Of a DNA stretch of 64,000 nt, positions 37,240-50,400 are shown one piece after another; the stretch's first letter is position 1; every line of letters starts with the position of its first letter. The stretch comes from Burhinus oedicnemus (Eukaryota; Chordata; Aves; Charadriiformes; Burhinidae), in NCBI GenBank assembly GCA_008921705.1, contig VFFE01006040.1:111228-175227 (forward strand), read 5' to 3'. A model generated the notes under the pieces. The model had not been told where the DNA came from. It did no database searches and worked only from the letters and a program-made list of their open reading frames with translations. Position numbers and translations under genes: made by a program.

Positions 37240-39144
37240 AACAACAAACCCCACCAACTTTCAATCAAGTGTTAATGCTGCACTTTCTTTGCTGTGCCCA
37301 CCACCCCACCTGTAGTGCTGAGAGCATTATGCAATTTGAGAAGAAGCTCCCTTTGACTTGTACCCATTATTTCTTAATAGAAAATGAATGGGTGCAAAAA
37401 CTAATTAATAGCATGGCATTGTATGCATCTGTGTGTGGCAAGGAAACATGCCAAGCTCTGCACAGACTCCTGAGAACTAAATGAGCATCCGAATGCTCGC
37501 AGTATCAAAGCAGCATCAAAGGATCTCCAGAGATGAGCAAACTTCATAAATAAGCATAAATAAGGAAGCTCAGGGATGCATGAGAACACTCATCAGTATA
37601 TAAATAGTTCATTTTCAAATCCTCTATTATAAAACACCATCAGAATGATTTATGAATTATGAGGTTGAGGCCCCGTGTGATTATCGGGGATCAAAAAGAT
37701 AATGGAGGATTGCAGTGTAAAGGATCTGGAGTGGAGAATACAGCCGGGCTGGGAAACAAAGGTCTAAGATAGACAGTGTCACCCAGCAGATAAAGCCAGG
37801 AGTCAGGAGAGTCAAGCTTAGCACTGTAAGGCATCGTTCACTGTTCTCTAGGAAAACCTAACCAAACTGAAATCGTTTATCTCTTGCTATGAGGCAGTTC
37901 TTCCAGACCCTGAATCTTTGAGCTGCTTACACCTAAAACATGTCCTGATTAGTGAAGAGCCCTTTCAAAGCACAGACGTCAGTATTGTGCCCTGGTAACC
38001 TATGGGTGGCACAAGATATTGCTAATATCACTTACACAAGAAACTTGTAACATTTGAAAGATGTACCTTGTCTTCTCCAGGATAGATCAGTATTTTTCTC
38101 TTCTAGTCCTGTTATTCACTCTCTCAACATTTCCTTTTCACTGAAATCTTTCCCCATCAATCCCCCAGCCAAAGCACTTCATCAATCACCCTACACTGGC
38201 TGCAGTGGTCGCCCACGTTAATATTGGCCGTGGCTGCTGCAATGTCAATAGTGAAATGTTGGAAGATTCTGCCCTCTAACACCTCTTCATCCAGCATTTC
38301 TGGTTTTAAACAGCTTTGATGAATCAGGAGAACTGCTTACTTTTCTTTACCCTCTGAAATGCAATTTTTACCTAGGCATCACCTTATTGGTAGAAAGAAA
38401 GTATTCAGCACTTCTCACATCAGTCTTAAATACATCCTGAACAGACAGAGTAGAAAATTGTCTTAAACCCTTTGGCATCCACTTGCTGTCAGTCGCATGT
38501 CAAGTCAGGAATAAAAATTGGCAACTAGCTGTAGATTTCACCATCATGCAGCAGGATTTGTGGAGCTGAATTTGCAGTTCGGTTCTCGGCTTCAGCTGTC
38601 ACTCCATGTACCTCCAGTGATGAGCATTCATGCCACAGAGAGGCATTAGAGTTGTCAGATATCCAGAGCTTACAGAAATAACTTCATTTTCAAATGGACT
38701 CTCTCTTTTGGTATGAATAATCAGACAGAACAACATACAAAATACTTGACATGTACTGGGAGCCCAGTACAGTCTCTGATACATGAAAATATTTGCAATG
38801 CTTCAGACTGTTTAATACTTCCCTGAAGTTTTGCAGAACAGCAAATTATGAGCTCTATAATTAAGCCACACACTACCTCTCTTTGATTATGCTCTAATCC
38901 TATTTAACCGAGACTGTGAAAGCCATTGATCAAATACTTCTCAGAGACCTCAATATAGTCTAAGAGGAAACTAAATGTTAACAGGGAACAAGGCTTTAAA
39001 CTTTGCTGTTGATAGTTATTCCCAAGGCTCAACAATAGTTTGGAAATACAAGTAGGTCAAAATTGCCTTCCCTATTAAAATGGAGAAACAAAAAGTCAGC
39101 AGAGCTGTTTTTCTCTGAACTTATGAGCAATAACTACATTATTT

Positions 39145-41822
39145 ATATTCGATGGCTAACAACTTTTCAGAAGGAATACGCAAGGAAGGAGAGGTGGTGG
39201 GGTGGCCCTCTATGTTAAGGGCAGTTTTGAATGCCTAGAACTTAACATTGTGAATGACGGTGTTGAGTGTTTATGGATAAGAATCAAGGGGAAGGCCAAT
39301 AAGGCAGACATTGTGGTGGGAGTTTGTTACAGACCTCCCAATCAGGATGTAGAGACTGATGAAGTATTCTATAAGCAGCTGGCAGAGGTCTCGCAATCGC
39401 TCGCCCTTGTTCTCGTGGGGGACTTCAACTTCCCAGATATCTGCTGGAAATATAACACAGCAGAGAGGGTCCCGGAGGTTCCTGGAGTGCATGGAAGACA
39501 ACTTCCTAACACAGCTGGTGAGGGAGCCAACTAGGGGAAGTGCCAGAGAAGGTCTTGTGGGGGATCTAAAGGTTGGAGGTTGTCTTGGGCAGAGTGACCA
39601 CGAAATGGTAGAGTTTTCAGTTCTTAGAGAAGCAAGGCGGGGAGCCAGCAGAACCGCCACCTTGGACTTCTGAAGGGCAAACTTTAGCCTGTTTAGGAGC
39701 ATGATTGAGAGTGTCCCTTGGGAGACAGTCCTGATGGGCAAAGGTGCCCAGGAAGGCTGGTCATACTTTAAGCAGGAACTCTTAAAAGCACAGGAGAAGG
39801 CCATCCCCATGTCCAGAAAAACGAGCCGACAGCGAAGAAGACCAGCCTGGCTAAATAGAGAGCTTTGGCTGGATCTCAGGCACAAAAGGAAAGTTTACAT
39901 TCTTTTGAAAAGGGGGTTGGCAACTTACGAGGAATACCAAGATGTAGTGAAGTTGTGCAGGGGGAAAATTAGAAGGGCCAAAGCCCAAGCAGAACTCAGC
40001 TTGACCACTGTGGTTAAGGATAATAAGAAGAGGTTCTTTCAGTATATCAATAGAAAAAGGAAGACTAGGGAAAATGTAGGCCCACTGATGAATGAGATGG
40101 GTGCCCTAGTGGTGGAAGACACAGAGAAGGTGGAGTTACTGAATGCCTTCTTTTCTTCAGTCTTCGCTGCTAAAGCTGTCCCTCATGAATCCCAGACCCT
40201 GGAGACAAGGGGGAAGGTCTGGAGAGAGGAAGACTTTCCCTCAGTTGAGGAGGACTGGGTGAGAGACCACTTGGCCAAGTTGGACACCCATAAGTCCATG
40301 GGCCCTGAAGGGATGCACCAGCGAGTGCTGAGAGAGCTGGCAGATGTTATTGCTAGACCACTCTCCGTCATCTTTGGAAGGTCATGGGAAACAGGAGAGG
40401 TGCCTGAGGACTGGAAGAAGGCCAACATCGCTCCAGTCTTCAAGAAGGGTAAAAAGGAGGACCCAGGGAACTACAGGCCGGTTAGTCTCACCTCTGTCCC
40501 TGGGAAGGTTATGGAGCGACTTGTTCTGGATGTCATCTCCAAACATGTTGAAGAACAGGAAGTTATTGGAAGTGGTCAGCATTTACGCTTTACCAAGCGT
40601 AAATCATGCTTGACCAATCTGATAGCCTTCTATGATGTTATAACTGGTTGGCTGGATGAGGGGAGAGCAGTAGACGTCATCTACCTTGACTTCCACAAGG
40701 CTTTTGACACTGTCTCCCATAACATCCTCATTAGGAAGCTGAGGAAGTGTGGGCTAGATGAAGAGACAGTGAGGTGGATTGAGAGCTGGCTGTGTGACAG
40801 AACTCAGAGGGTTGTGATTAAAGGAGCAGTGTCAAGTTGGAGGCCTGTAACCAGTGGTGTCCCCCAAGGGTCAATACTCGGTCCAATCTTGTTCAATATA
40901 TTCATCAATGACCTGGATGAGGGGACAGAGTGTATCCTCAGCAAGTTTGCTGATGATACCAAACTGGGAGGGGTGGCTGACACCCCAGAGGGCCGCGCTG
41001 CCATCTAGCGTGACCTGGAGAGGCTGGAGTGCTGGGCAGAGAAGAACCTAATGAGGTTCAACAAGAGCAAGTGTAGGGTCCTGCACCTGGGGAGGAAGAA
41101 TGCTAGGCACCAATATAGGCTAGGGATGGACATGCTGGAAAGGACTTCTGAGGAGAAGGATCCGGGGGTCCTGGTAGATAGTAAATTATCCGTGAGCCAG
41201 CAATGTGCCCTTGTCACCAGGAAGGCCAGTGGAATCCTGGGCTGCATAGGGAAGAGTGTGGCCAGTAGGTCGAGGGAGGTCATTCTCCCCCTCTACTCAG
41301 CCCTGGTGAGGTCACAACTGGAATACTGTCTCCAGTTCTGGGCTCCCCAGCTCAAGCGGGACAGGGAACTACTGGAGAGAGTCCAGCGTAGGGCAACAAA
41401 GATGACTGGGGGATTGGAGCACCTCCCTTATGAGGAAAGGCTGAGAGAGCTGGGACTCTTTAGCCTGGAGAAGAGAAGGCTGAGGGGACACCTTATTCTT
41501 GCTTATAAGTATCTAAAGGGTGAGTTGAAGGAGGATGGAGCCAGACTCTTTACAGTGGTTCCCAGTGACAGGATGAGGGGCAACCGGCACAAGTTGGAAC
41601 ATAGGAAGTTCCATTCAAACCTAAGAAAAATCTTCACGGTGAGGGTGACAGCACTGGAACCGGCTGCCAGGGAGGTTGTGGAGTCCCCTTCTCTGGAGAT
41701 TTTCAAGACTCACCTGGATGCAGTCCTGAGTAATGTGCTCTAGGCATTCCTGCGTCAGCAGGGGAGTTGGACTAGATGATCTCTAGAGGTCCCTTCCAAC
41801 TCTGAAAATTCCGTGATTCCGG
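39145..41822 (+). mobile_element. Long 5'-truncated CR1 LINE with broken ORF2
   Basis: Carries most of CR1 ORF2. Part of the endonuclease comes first (GGGVALYVKG ... VVGVCYRPPNQ ... LVGDFNFPDICWK). The reverse transcriptase follows, with [43 protein letters not shown] and the catalytic FADD ([10 protein letters not shown]). The C-terminal tail and a short 3' UTR end at about 41822. Visible damage: a stop at 39157-39159, a frame change near 39475, a short in-frame loss near 39535-39555, a stop at 39671-39673 and a stop at 41006-41008. It starts inside the endonuclease, so it was truncated on insertion. The reading frame is otherwise continuous over about 2 kb, so it is much younger than the copies at 28 and 42 kb, but it cannot encode an intact protein. 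Confidence 0.95.
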
Positions 41823-42039
41823 GGCTAAGCAGAAAGGTAGCCATTTATCCTTGCAGTTACACTAAATTCTGGTAGTTTGGCACAGAATCATACTGAATGT
41901 ATCGCCCAGAAGAGTTGTGTAGTACAAACAGGAGAGCTGTGCTGCTTTGGCTGAAGTTCCACCCAGCAGTGGTTAAAGGGGAGCATGCAGGCTTGGCCGC
42001 TATGTGTAACCCACTCATCTTCCTGAGAACCTGCAATTC

Positions 42040-42345
42040 TGCTATTAAGGATGTTGGAGCTTCCTAGCCTATTCCCTTTAGCACTGTGGACTCGTTCATG
42101 AAGCTGTCAAACCCCTTTCTGAACCTGCTGATGCCACCTGCCTCCTCAACAAACTGTGGCAACAAATTCCAGGAGATTGCTGCCTGCTGCTCTTAACAAT
42201 CTTAAGCTGCTCTCCTATTTGTATGAGTGACCCCTCATTCTAGTATTGCAAGATTTGGCAAACATCAGTTTTGCACTTGCCTTATCCACAGCTTCATGAT
42301 TTTATAAATCTCAATCATGCCTCAGCCAAGTAAATCACTGCAGCG
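42040..42345 (-). mobile_element. Ancient CR1/L3-like LINE remnant
   Basis: The + strand shows the reversed pattern of a very old CR1-group 3' region: AAACCCCTTTCTGAACCTG, CAACAAATTCCAGGAGATT, then GTGACCCCTCATTCT and TCATGATTTTATAAATCTCA. The match is by memory of consensus order only; subfamily is not assigned. Confidence 0.5.
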
Positions 42346-42385
42346 TTTTTAGAAGATAGCCAGTAAAATACACAGGATTCTTTTG

Positions 42386-42423
42386 CCCCCCCCCCCCCCA
42401 AAAAAAAAAAAAAAAAAAAAAAA
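42386..42423 (+). repeat. C14-A24 compound homopolymer
   Basis: Fourteen C followed directly by 24 A, then GAAAAGCC. This could be a degraded retroposed tail or plain slippage. Lengths are assembly-sensitive. Confidence 0.9.
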
Positions 42424-42429
42424 GAAAAG

Positions 42430-43440
42430 CCAAATTGCAAGAGTATTCTTCATACATAAAATATGATAAGGGAAACAACGTTAGTCATAAGACACTTGTC
42501 AGCAACAGCAATGTGTTAGCACCCCAGCGAGATCATACTGTCACATATTCCAGTGCAGCTTATAAAATATTTGAAAGGGAAGTGCACATCTACTTCAGAT
42601 AAGCAAATACCTTGAAATTCTTGGATGAAAACCCAGCATCACAGAAATAAAAAAAATTATTTTTTTTTTAAAAATGTTCCTGGTAAAAACCAAAGGAAGG
42701 AGTACTGCTTGTTCACTGTAAAACTTTTATCTGTATGCAAACTTTGAGCAAGAAGATAAGGGCATGTCTAAATTTGTTCCCTTGGTTCCATTTTCTCTGT
42801 CTGGCTAGCATAACAAACTCCATAGGTGATTCAAGTGCAACGCCTTGACTTCTTTCAATTTTTTAATTGAAAGGTATTCTAGTACACTAGATACCAGTCC
42901 TATATTCCAGCATCTATGCTACTGTAGCCTTTCTAGGTAAAGGATCACTGTTCTAACCCCAGGGACTATGTCAGGACTGTATATGCACGAGTGAGCCTTC
43001 TGGTTCAGAAATCAGATCTAAGAGACAAAACTTCAGAAATTCACTCTCCATGCTTACCTTAAACAAAAATTTTTATGCATCGGGTTTCTGGTTTACTAGT
43101 TTAAAACACAGCTTGGGTTGGCACGAAACCACAAAGAGCAGCGGATAAGAAACTGTATATTTTCTGACAGGTCATTGAGCCGGAGCCTAACATGCTCATC
43201 TTAACAGCTCATTTGTGTCTGCTGTCCTGACATTCTGACGTTTGCTGTCAAGGTTCCTTTCCCGGGCAGCTAGGCGCTTCGCTATTCAACACCGCTGCCC
43301 TAATCTGCAGCAGCACGTACCAGTCTCTTACTTAACTACTGATGCAAAATCGGTGTCTCTGGAATCTAAACAAACACCTCAAATAAACAAAATGAAGATT
43401 ATCAAGGGCTTCTCTGTTATGCAAACTAGATACGTAAGAG
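42430..43440. other. Intergenic, downstream of UBLCP1
   Basis: No gene is supported. An open + strand frame at 43242-43502 begins at CTG and starts with an Arg-rich mitochondrial-presequence-like stretch, but it runs into the UBLCP1 3' UTR and has no further similarity that I recognise. Confidence 0.4.
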
Positions 43441-43469
43441 AGCACAGGACACAAATTATGAAAAAGGTA

Positions 43470-43475
43470 TTTATT
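43470..43475 (-). terminator. Probable UBLCP1 poly(A) signal
   Basis: TTTATT on the + strand is AATAAA on the minus strand, about 975 bases after the UBLCP1 stop. Further hexamers occur closer (for example near 43518), so alternative 3' ends are possible. Confidence 0.5.
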
Positions 43476-44449
43476 ATTTACACAACTGCTATAGTTCCTT
43501 AAGAACAATATATACCATTTTTATTTGAAAGGGTCAGTCTTCTTTCAAATACATGAACTGCATAATGCACAAGTGTTGGTAATGCCAAACAGCAGTCACA
43601 TCACACTTCTATAGTGCAGGCATAAGCAGCGCAAGTAAATGATATTTTAAGAACATTATGGCTGAATATTGTATTTAAACACAGTGTTTGCACTTTGACA
43701 AGATTTAGCTAGAAGAGAACAAGGGTTTTGTTCATGCTTTGTTAGGAATGTGACTTTCCCATCTGAGGTTTAAACCCTTTATCTGACATAGGAGAATTTT
43801 TCAGGCAGACTGCTTTTCACTTACCAAATAAGAGTGGGTTTCTCTCCCTCAAACTTCAACCTTTTTTTTTTCCAGTAAACACTGCTTTATAGTACAACTT
43901 CACAAACTGGGGTAAATTGGCCACAGAGGTGGTACCTTCCCATCTTACTGTCTTGCACAGAGAAACACTGACATACTAATACATACCAAACTTAGACAAC
44001 TTGTAATTTATAGACTTAAATACTGGAATGGGAGAGGGAGACTGTTTCTAAAGATGGAGGGGATAGAGGGCTTATACAATTCATACACTGCCAAGGTTGG
44101 CTCCTTACTCAATGTTTTTGGTCTAAATATTTTTTTTCTAGTTTCAGAATGGTTTTGGTCTTTAATGGTTATGGTTGTACTTCGGCAGCAAAGGAGAGGA
44201 AAGTATTTTAAGTAGTAACACCAGAACTGAATGCAAGAAAAAGTAACTGACTTGTTTCTCCCACTTTGAGCTTATTGCTGTGATCTTTTAAAAAAACCCA
44301 CAACCAACCACCTGGAAGACCAAGTATAGCAGTCATTCTGGCATTGGATCCAGTGTCCAGCACTATAATACTCTAGCGTAAAAGCAAGGAAAAGTCCAAT
44401 GATCTTAGTTATGTTCCCTTCAATTCAGTGCCACACAATTTTATCAGCG

Positions 44450-47400
44450 TTATTGTCCTTGCTTCTTTGAAAGATACCTGAAAGAAACAAAAGTACAGTT
44501 TTTCACAAAATAAGAGGTAGGCATAAGTATATCTAGTACTTTTTATAAACTCAAAATATGAATCTGCTTTCTTTTCTCACTAGCATTCCCCTATTGATAA
44601 CAAAAAATTAGAAATGTGACCAATACTACTTATGGTTTTCTTTGATTTCAACGTTCTTCTAATTCCATGACAGGTTATCTTACAGTAATTCAAAGTCACG
44701 TTTTCAGTTACTCTATTAGGTTTTTTTAAACCAAAGGGAGGAAGGAAATGGAAACATGTTTTATTCTAAGAGGCTGAAAATTACATCAGTTGGAAAAGTA
44801 GCTATTATGGGCCGTTTTATCTTAAAGGATATTAGATATGGCACTCCTTCAAATAAATTCAAGACTTTAACGAATAGTCATCCAGCAGAACCTGAAAAGA
44901 ACAGCCCTCCACTAGCTTCTTTAGAGAATCTCAGTTACTCCAAAATGCTTGTTTTCTGATCTCATCATTCTCTTACCACTACAGCTGGAGCAATCTGCCT
45001 ACGTGGTGACATTGAAGTCTTTGCAAATACTCTAGAAAAAGAAATCCAACCAATTTAACTGACAGTGTGAAATATCCAGTGAATTTCACTGCTTTTAAAG
45101 TTTAACATTTGACTTTCTATTTTAATCAGAAACAAGAAAGAAAATTGCATCAACTTTGCAAGGCTGTTCTTTTAAGCTCTGAATGAGTGTTTTTACGAAT
45201 AGCATATTGCACACACTTTTTTTCACATGTATTGAAACTTCAGGCTGTTCCATAAAACCATTAAGAATAATTTTGCCCAAACACTTCAGCTAATCTTTCT
45301 CTACCAAGAATTAGGATGCTAACTGGTGCCCTAAGCATCTGGAAAACACTTGATTGTAACACAGTAACTTACATTTCAGAGCTGATGAATACCGTAATAC
45401 CACACAACTTGGATGGCACCCAAGAACCACACTGTAACACCTCAAACCTCTAAAGTAACTGCCAGAAAAGTTGCCTCGTAACAAAGGACCTGAGATCTGA
45501 ACTGACAGCCTAACTTTTTAGGGGTGGAAAGCAAGAGATTTCTAGGGACCAGGTTCCTTCAAAAATTCTTTTCCCTTTAGGAAGCATAATTGCTTCATTG
45601 AAAACAATCAGCGGTCCTGAATACTGGAGAAGTATGAAAAAAAAGTCCATTCTGTCAAAATCTTATCATTCTGGGGAAGCAGCCCAAACACTATAGCCTT
45701 ATTAAAATTCTACTCAAACTAAAGGACCTTCATAACTGTAAGTGATGTCAAAGTTCATCCGCTCAGTTGTTTCCGATCTTTGTACAGCCAACATCAAGTA
45801 AAACACAGTGGGGTCACGACAGAAGGAAGAAAGAATTTTGACTTTGTTCTTACCTTTCCCAATGTTTGTGATTCAGCTCCAAAAAGTCATCTAATTTTGC
45901 TATTTCTTTGAGGTATTGAGTGAGCTTTAGAAGCTCCTTGTCTTTATCCCGATTTAAATGTGCTTTCATAAAAGGCCTTATCTATACAAAATAAACAAAC
46001 TGGGTATAACCATTTGCTCAAAGTAAGAAAAATGCTTCCAATTCTCTGTCATTTGCTACCTAATTAAAATATATTTTCAGTACTACACCAAGTTATGACT
46101 TCTCTTAGGTAAGAGGAAGAAAAACCTTTTCCATTAGTGGCCGCATCCAATTTTGTTATTCATGCAAACTGGACTGTCAGGTTTTCGCCTTGCGTGCCCA
46201 CCAGGAAGAAATTTGTTTTGTCTTGCACTTCTTCAAGCCTTCCCCTCCCAGTCAGACAGAATGATAAAATAATCTGGAATGGACTGCCACATTTTCTAAT
46301 ATGATTTTATGGGTATTTTTGCAGGAAATGTGACGGGGTTTCAGGTCTGCTTTATGAGTTGTGTGGCATCACTGGAACCAGATGCTTTTTTTCAACAAAA
46401 AGCATTTGACTACAATCATAGCTTCTGTGAAAAGAGATGTCAGAAATAAAGTTTCTCTGACAACTGCTTTAAGCTTGGAATACATTACACCTGTGCCTTG
46501 TTTTAGTGATTCAATGTTCTTGTCTGCAGCTCTGTTAACAACATTTTGACAAACATCTTTCAAATCTGAGCTAGAGGGAACTCTCTGGATAATCATCTCC
46601 CAGCAAGATATTCCTGAGTCTCCTAACAGTGTACAGTTCCAATTAACATCATCTTGCTAGATCTCATCAATTGCTATCCTCTTCACATCATGGGTACTTT
46701 CAAAGAAATATCATCTTGGATTCCTGTATTTGAAAACATCTTTTTCTTTTTTTTAAAGAAATTTATGAGGGTTCTTTCAGTACCATACTGCTGTACATCA
46801 TATGTAAGTAGAAATTTAAGTCGCATTCTTATTCAGAACCAGCACTGATAATGGAGCAGGAACTGGTTGACAATTTTATAAATTGAAATATTTGCTGTTG
46901 TGCAGTCAAAATGGTTCGAGGTAGGACTATTTCCCAGGACAAAATGCTTGCTATTACATTGGCGTACTACCATGAAGTAGAGCAGCTTTTTATTTGACTT
47001 ATTTTCTGAATATAACCACTCTTCAAATTGAACACCACATATTTCAATGGTGCCTGTCAGCAATGCCCAGCTTGATTATGGCTCACAGGTATAATTTAAG
47101 CAGAAAGAGTAATTTCATTGATTTTGGTAGGCTCTTAAAACCTCACTTAATAGTGAAACAAAGCTTATCTAAAACTATTATTAGGGAAAGATTAGTCCAG
47201 ACAAATGGCAATTTAAATAAAAAACAGAATAAAATATGCATCTTGGCTAGTTAAGAATAGCCTTTCTTTAAGATATAGCAAAAAAGAACGGGAAAGCACT
47301 ACTTAAAGTGTAAGAAAAAGAAGTAATAAATGAAAATTTCAGTTAAAAATACCTTGAGTCCATTTTGTGGATTCATTAGGAAGTTTCGACCAATATCATC

Positions 47401-50400
47401 AAACATAATAGTATTTTTCTTGCTGTAATATTCTGAAAATTTTCCCCAGATAACACCAAGAGGCTTCACCTGCAAAAGTAACACGTACAAGGTAACTGAG
47501 ATAAATCAGATCATATGCAGGAGACAAAAATCCCAGTCTGTAAGAACTTGAGTCCAAACTTGAATGGATACTTGTATTCTTTTGCTGAAAAATTAGCAGG
47601 TAGTTGGGCTTCAATAAGGGAAAAGATGTGAAATAGTATAACATAATAAATACACCCCCTACTAAAGAAAATCTTTCTGTTGGCACTAAATTTTCTTGCA
47701 ACAATTATCTATTTGATTATAATTGATAATTATCTATGTACGACTCAAATGAAAACTTTAAATGTTAATAGAGAATTTCAGTAGGAAAAAAACCAAAACA
47801 CCTACACTTCCAAGATTCTTACAGTTTTCTTGCATGAAAACTCCAGCACAACTTTATTGTTGAATATTTCAAAGGGGTATGATAACCCATCAGTTGAATG
47901 TAGAAAAAGATCACGAAAAAATAGGTACTTACATCTATTAGTCCTCTTCTAGGAGTGTGCACTGTTATCATGGCAGCACTGTCCAACATGAAGGTTATCT
48001 TGTAGTTTGCATTGGTACTCACTCCAAGCTCCTGCACCATAAAGATTTGTTATTAAAGCTTCTATTTATGACAGTTTTACTGCTGTACAACTGGAACCAT
48101 GATTATAATACATTGTTTGTCAAAGGGTGAGCTGCTGAGGATTACTAGAGACATACTGAAAATAGGTATCTGGGGAGTTTTAAATTTTTTTTACCCAATG
48201 AGAATCATAAAAGTACACCATTCTACCAAGAGAAAAAAAGCTGACTTGCAGTGTTTACTATCAGAAACTTAACAACTGATGTCAGCATAAAGTCAAAGCA
48301 ACTTTGCAGAAAAGGCAGAATACAGAGAGGTCCTGCTCATACCTTCACGCATAATCTTTCACAAGTTCTACATGCCTCACCTTTACTTAATATCTATAGC
48401 AAGGATAGCAACTGTGTACTGTCTGCTATTTGTTCCTTCCAGTAATTTGCAATGAATCACAGCTGAATTGAAGACAAAGTATACAGTTCATTGTTACCCT
48501 TTCCTCCTACACATGTCCAAGATAGCCAATGTTAGTCAGAAATCTGTCAGTTTGCAATTTAAAGATTTGATAACTCCTGAAATGAAGACTCGAAGGAAAA
48601 CTGAACCTTCTTAGGAAAAAAACCCAACTGTGACTAGATGACAGAGCGTCATTTCAATTTCAAATCCTTTCCAAAGCTGAAAAGTAATAGTAAAATCTGC
48701 TGACATGTTATAACATAGATATTGCTGCCAATTTCTGGTGCATGCAACAAGAGTAATATGCAAAGCTAAACAACAAAGAGAAAATATTCACTGCAACAGC
48801 TTTCTTGCAGATATCCAGCCACACTTAACTGATTTGCTTTTACATGAAAAAATGAATCTTGCAAATGGGTCAGTGTCCTGTTACACTGAAAAAACTAGCT
48901 GTTCTAGACCGTCTGAATTCCACGCATAAATAGATGGTAAATGAGAGATTAAACCTGGTTACCTAATGCTCCTTTTTAATGCTGTTTCTGCTTTGTAGTT
49001 TAAAACAAAAACTTTAATGCCAAGTATTTCTGGGATCATTGTTCCCTGACAAAAAGTGAAACTTTGAGAGGTAAGCACCCCTGGTGCTATCAGTTCAAAG
49101 AGAAAAAGCAATTGGCATCTAGTGGTAGGAATCTCAACTGATCAAGATCCTGGAGTGGGCATAGAAAGGTTGTGATTCAGTATGACATGAAAGGGCTGTA
49201 CAGGTGACCTAGAAATGCAGAAAAGTGGCCGGTGCAGGGGAAACAGCCCAGTTTTGAACAATGGTTTTAGACAAGATTGAGTCCTAGCACTACACTGACA
49301 GACACAACGTAAAGAAAGATGTAACACTGCCACAAGAAGTGCAATGTTTGCAAGGCTCAACGCTGGTTTTACTTGCGCTAACTCCACTTCATAGTTCTGA
49401 TTAAAGGTTCTCATTTCTGAGATCACTGAGGCATTTTTGTTTGTTCAGGAAAATTGTAGCAATTCATTATTTTGAGGAAGAGAACACTGGAAATATGCTT
49501 TGCTCTGTTAAAACCTGAAAAACGGTTAGCCTATAACAAGGAGTGGAGATACAAATACTTAAATTTGGAAAAGTTTTCTCTGCAAAGGAAACAAGCTTTG
49601 ATTTACAAGCATAAAGACACCAACCCACCAACCATACACCAATTCTTAGTAAGCTCATTGTATTTACAGCTAAGCCTGACTGTAAGTATGTTTACCACTA
49701 GGTCAGCTGTGCAAAACTGGCTAGTTGCCTGATTTAGGTACAGAAGAAACTAGGATTGAAAGAAGAGCTCTTACGGATGTTTAATAAGGGAGAGGAAGCA
49801 ACAGAACCACACAGCTGCAAGAGGTACAAGATAAATATGAAAAGAGTTTCCTCCTGATAACCTACTCCAGCATGCCACATCTGTCTGCTCCTTTAAAAAA
49901 ATGATATTACACTTAAAGACTATAACTCTATAATTAGAGGTAAGATGAAAGCAACTGTGAAGGCTGCATGACTAATCTAAGTTTCAGCAGGTACTGACTT
50001 GTGTTTAGTTCTGCTAATTTTAGCACCTACTGCTGATAGTTTGTGTGGAATTCTAAAATTAGATTTAATCTAGTTTTGCAACAAAGGTAATTTAAAGTGA
50101 CTATGAAAACTTGGGTTTTGATTCATACAACGTCCCCAGCTGCTAACCCTCTCTATAACACTGAGCATGAGTCCAACTATATGAACAGCTAGCCAGTCTG
50201 GAAACAAATGACGTATTTTCAGAACAACTTACTTTCATTTTAGCTTCAATCCACTTCATATTAGTAGCAGCTGAAACAAAAAGGGAGAAAACAGAAATAA
50301 TACTTTATCAAAATAAGTAACTGACAGGCAAAAAAGTAACAAGCCAAGAAAATGTCCACTTAACATATCAAATTTTTACACAAAATTTAATTTCAGAAAG

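Larger units (their letters stand above)
32975..39140. other. Non-genic stretch, no gene recognised
   Basis: I looked here for IL12B, expected next to UBLCP1 from mammalian gene order, and for other exons, and recognised none. Apart from the C/G tracts at 37.07-37.24 kb the sequence is unremarkable and A/T-rich towards the right. Confidence 0.4.

Noticed and set aside
43242..43502. + strand frame beginning LSRFLSRAARRFAIQ, like a mitochondrial presequence
   Set aside because: It starts at CTG rather than ATG, continues into the UBLCP1 3' UTR, and the rest shows no similarity to a protein I can name. A short processed-pseudogene piece is possible but unsupported.
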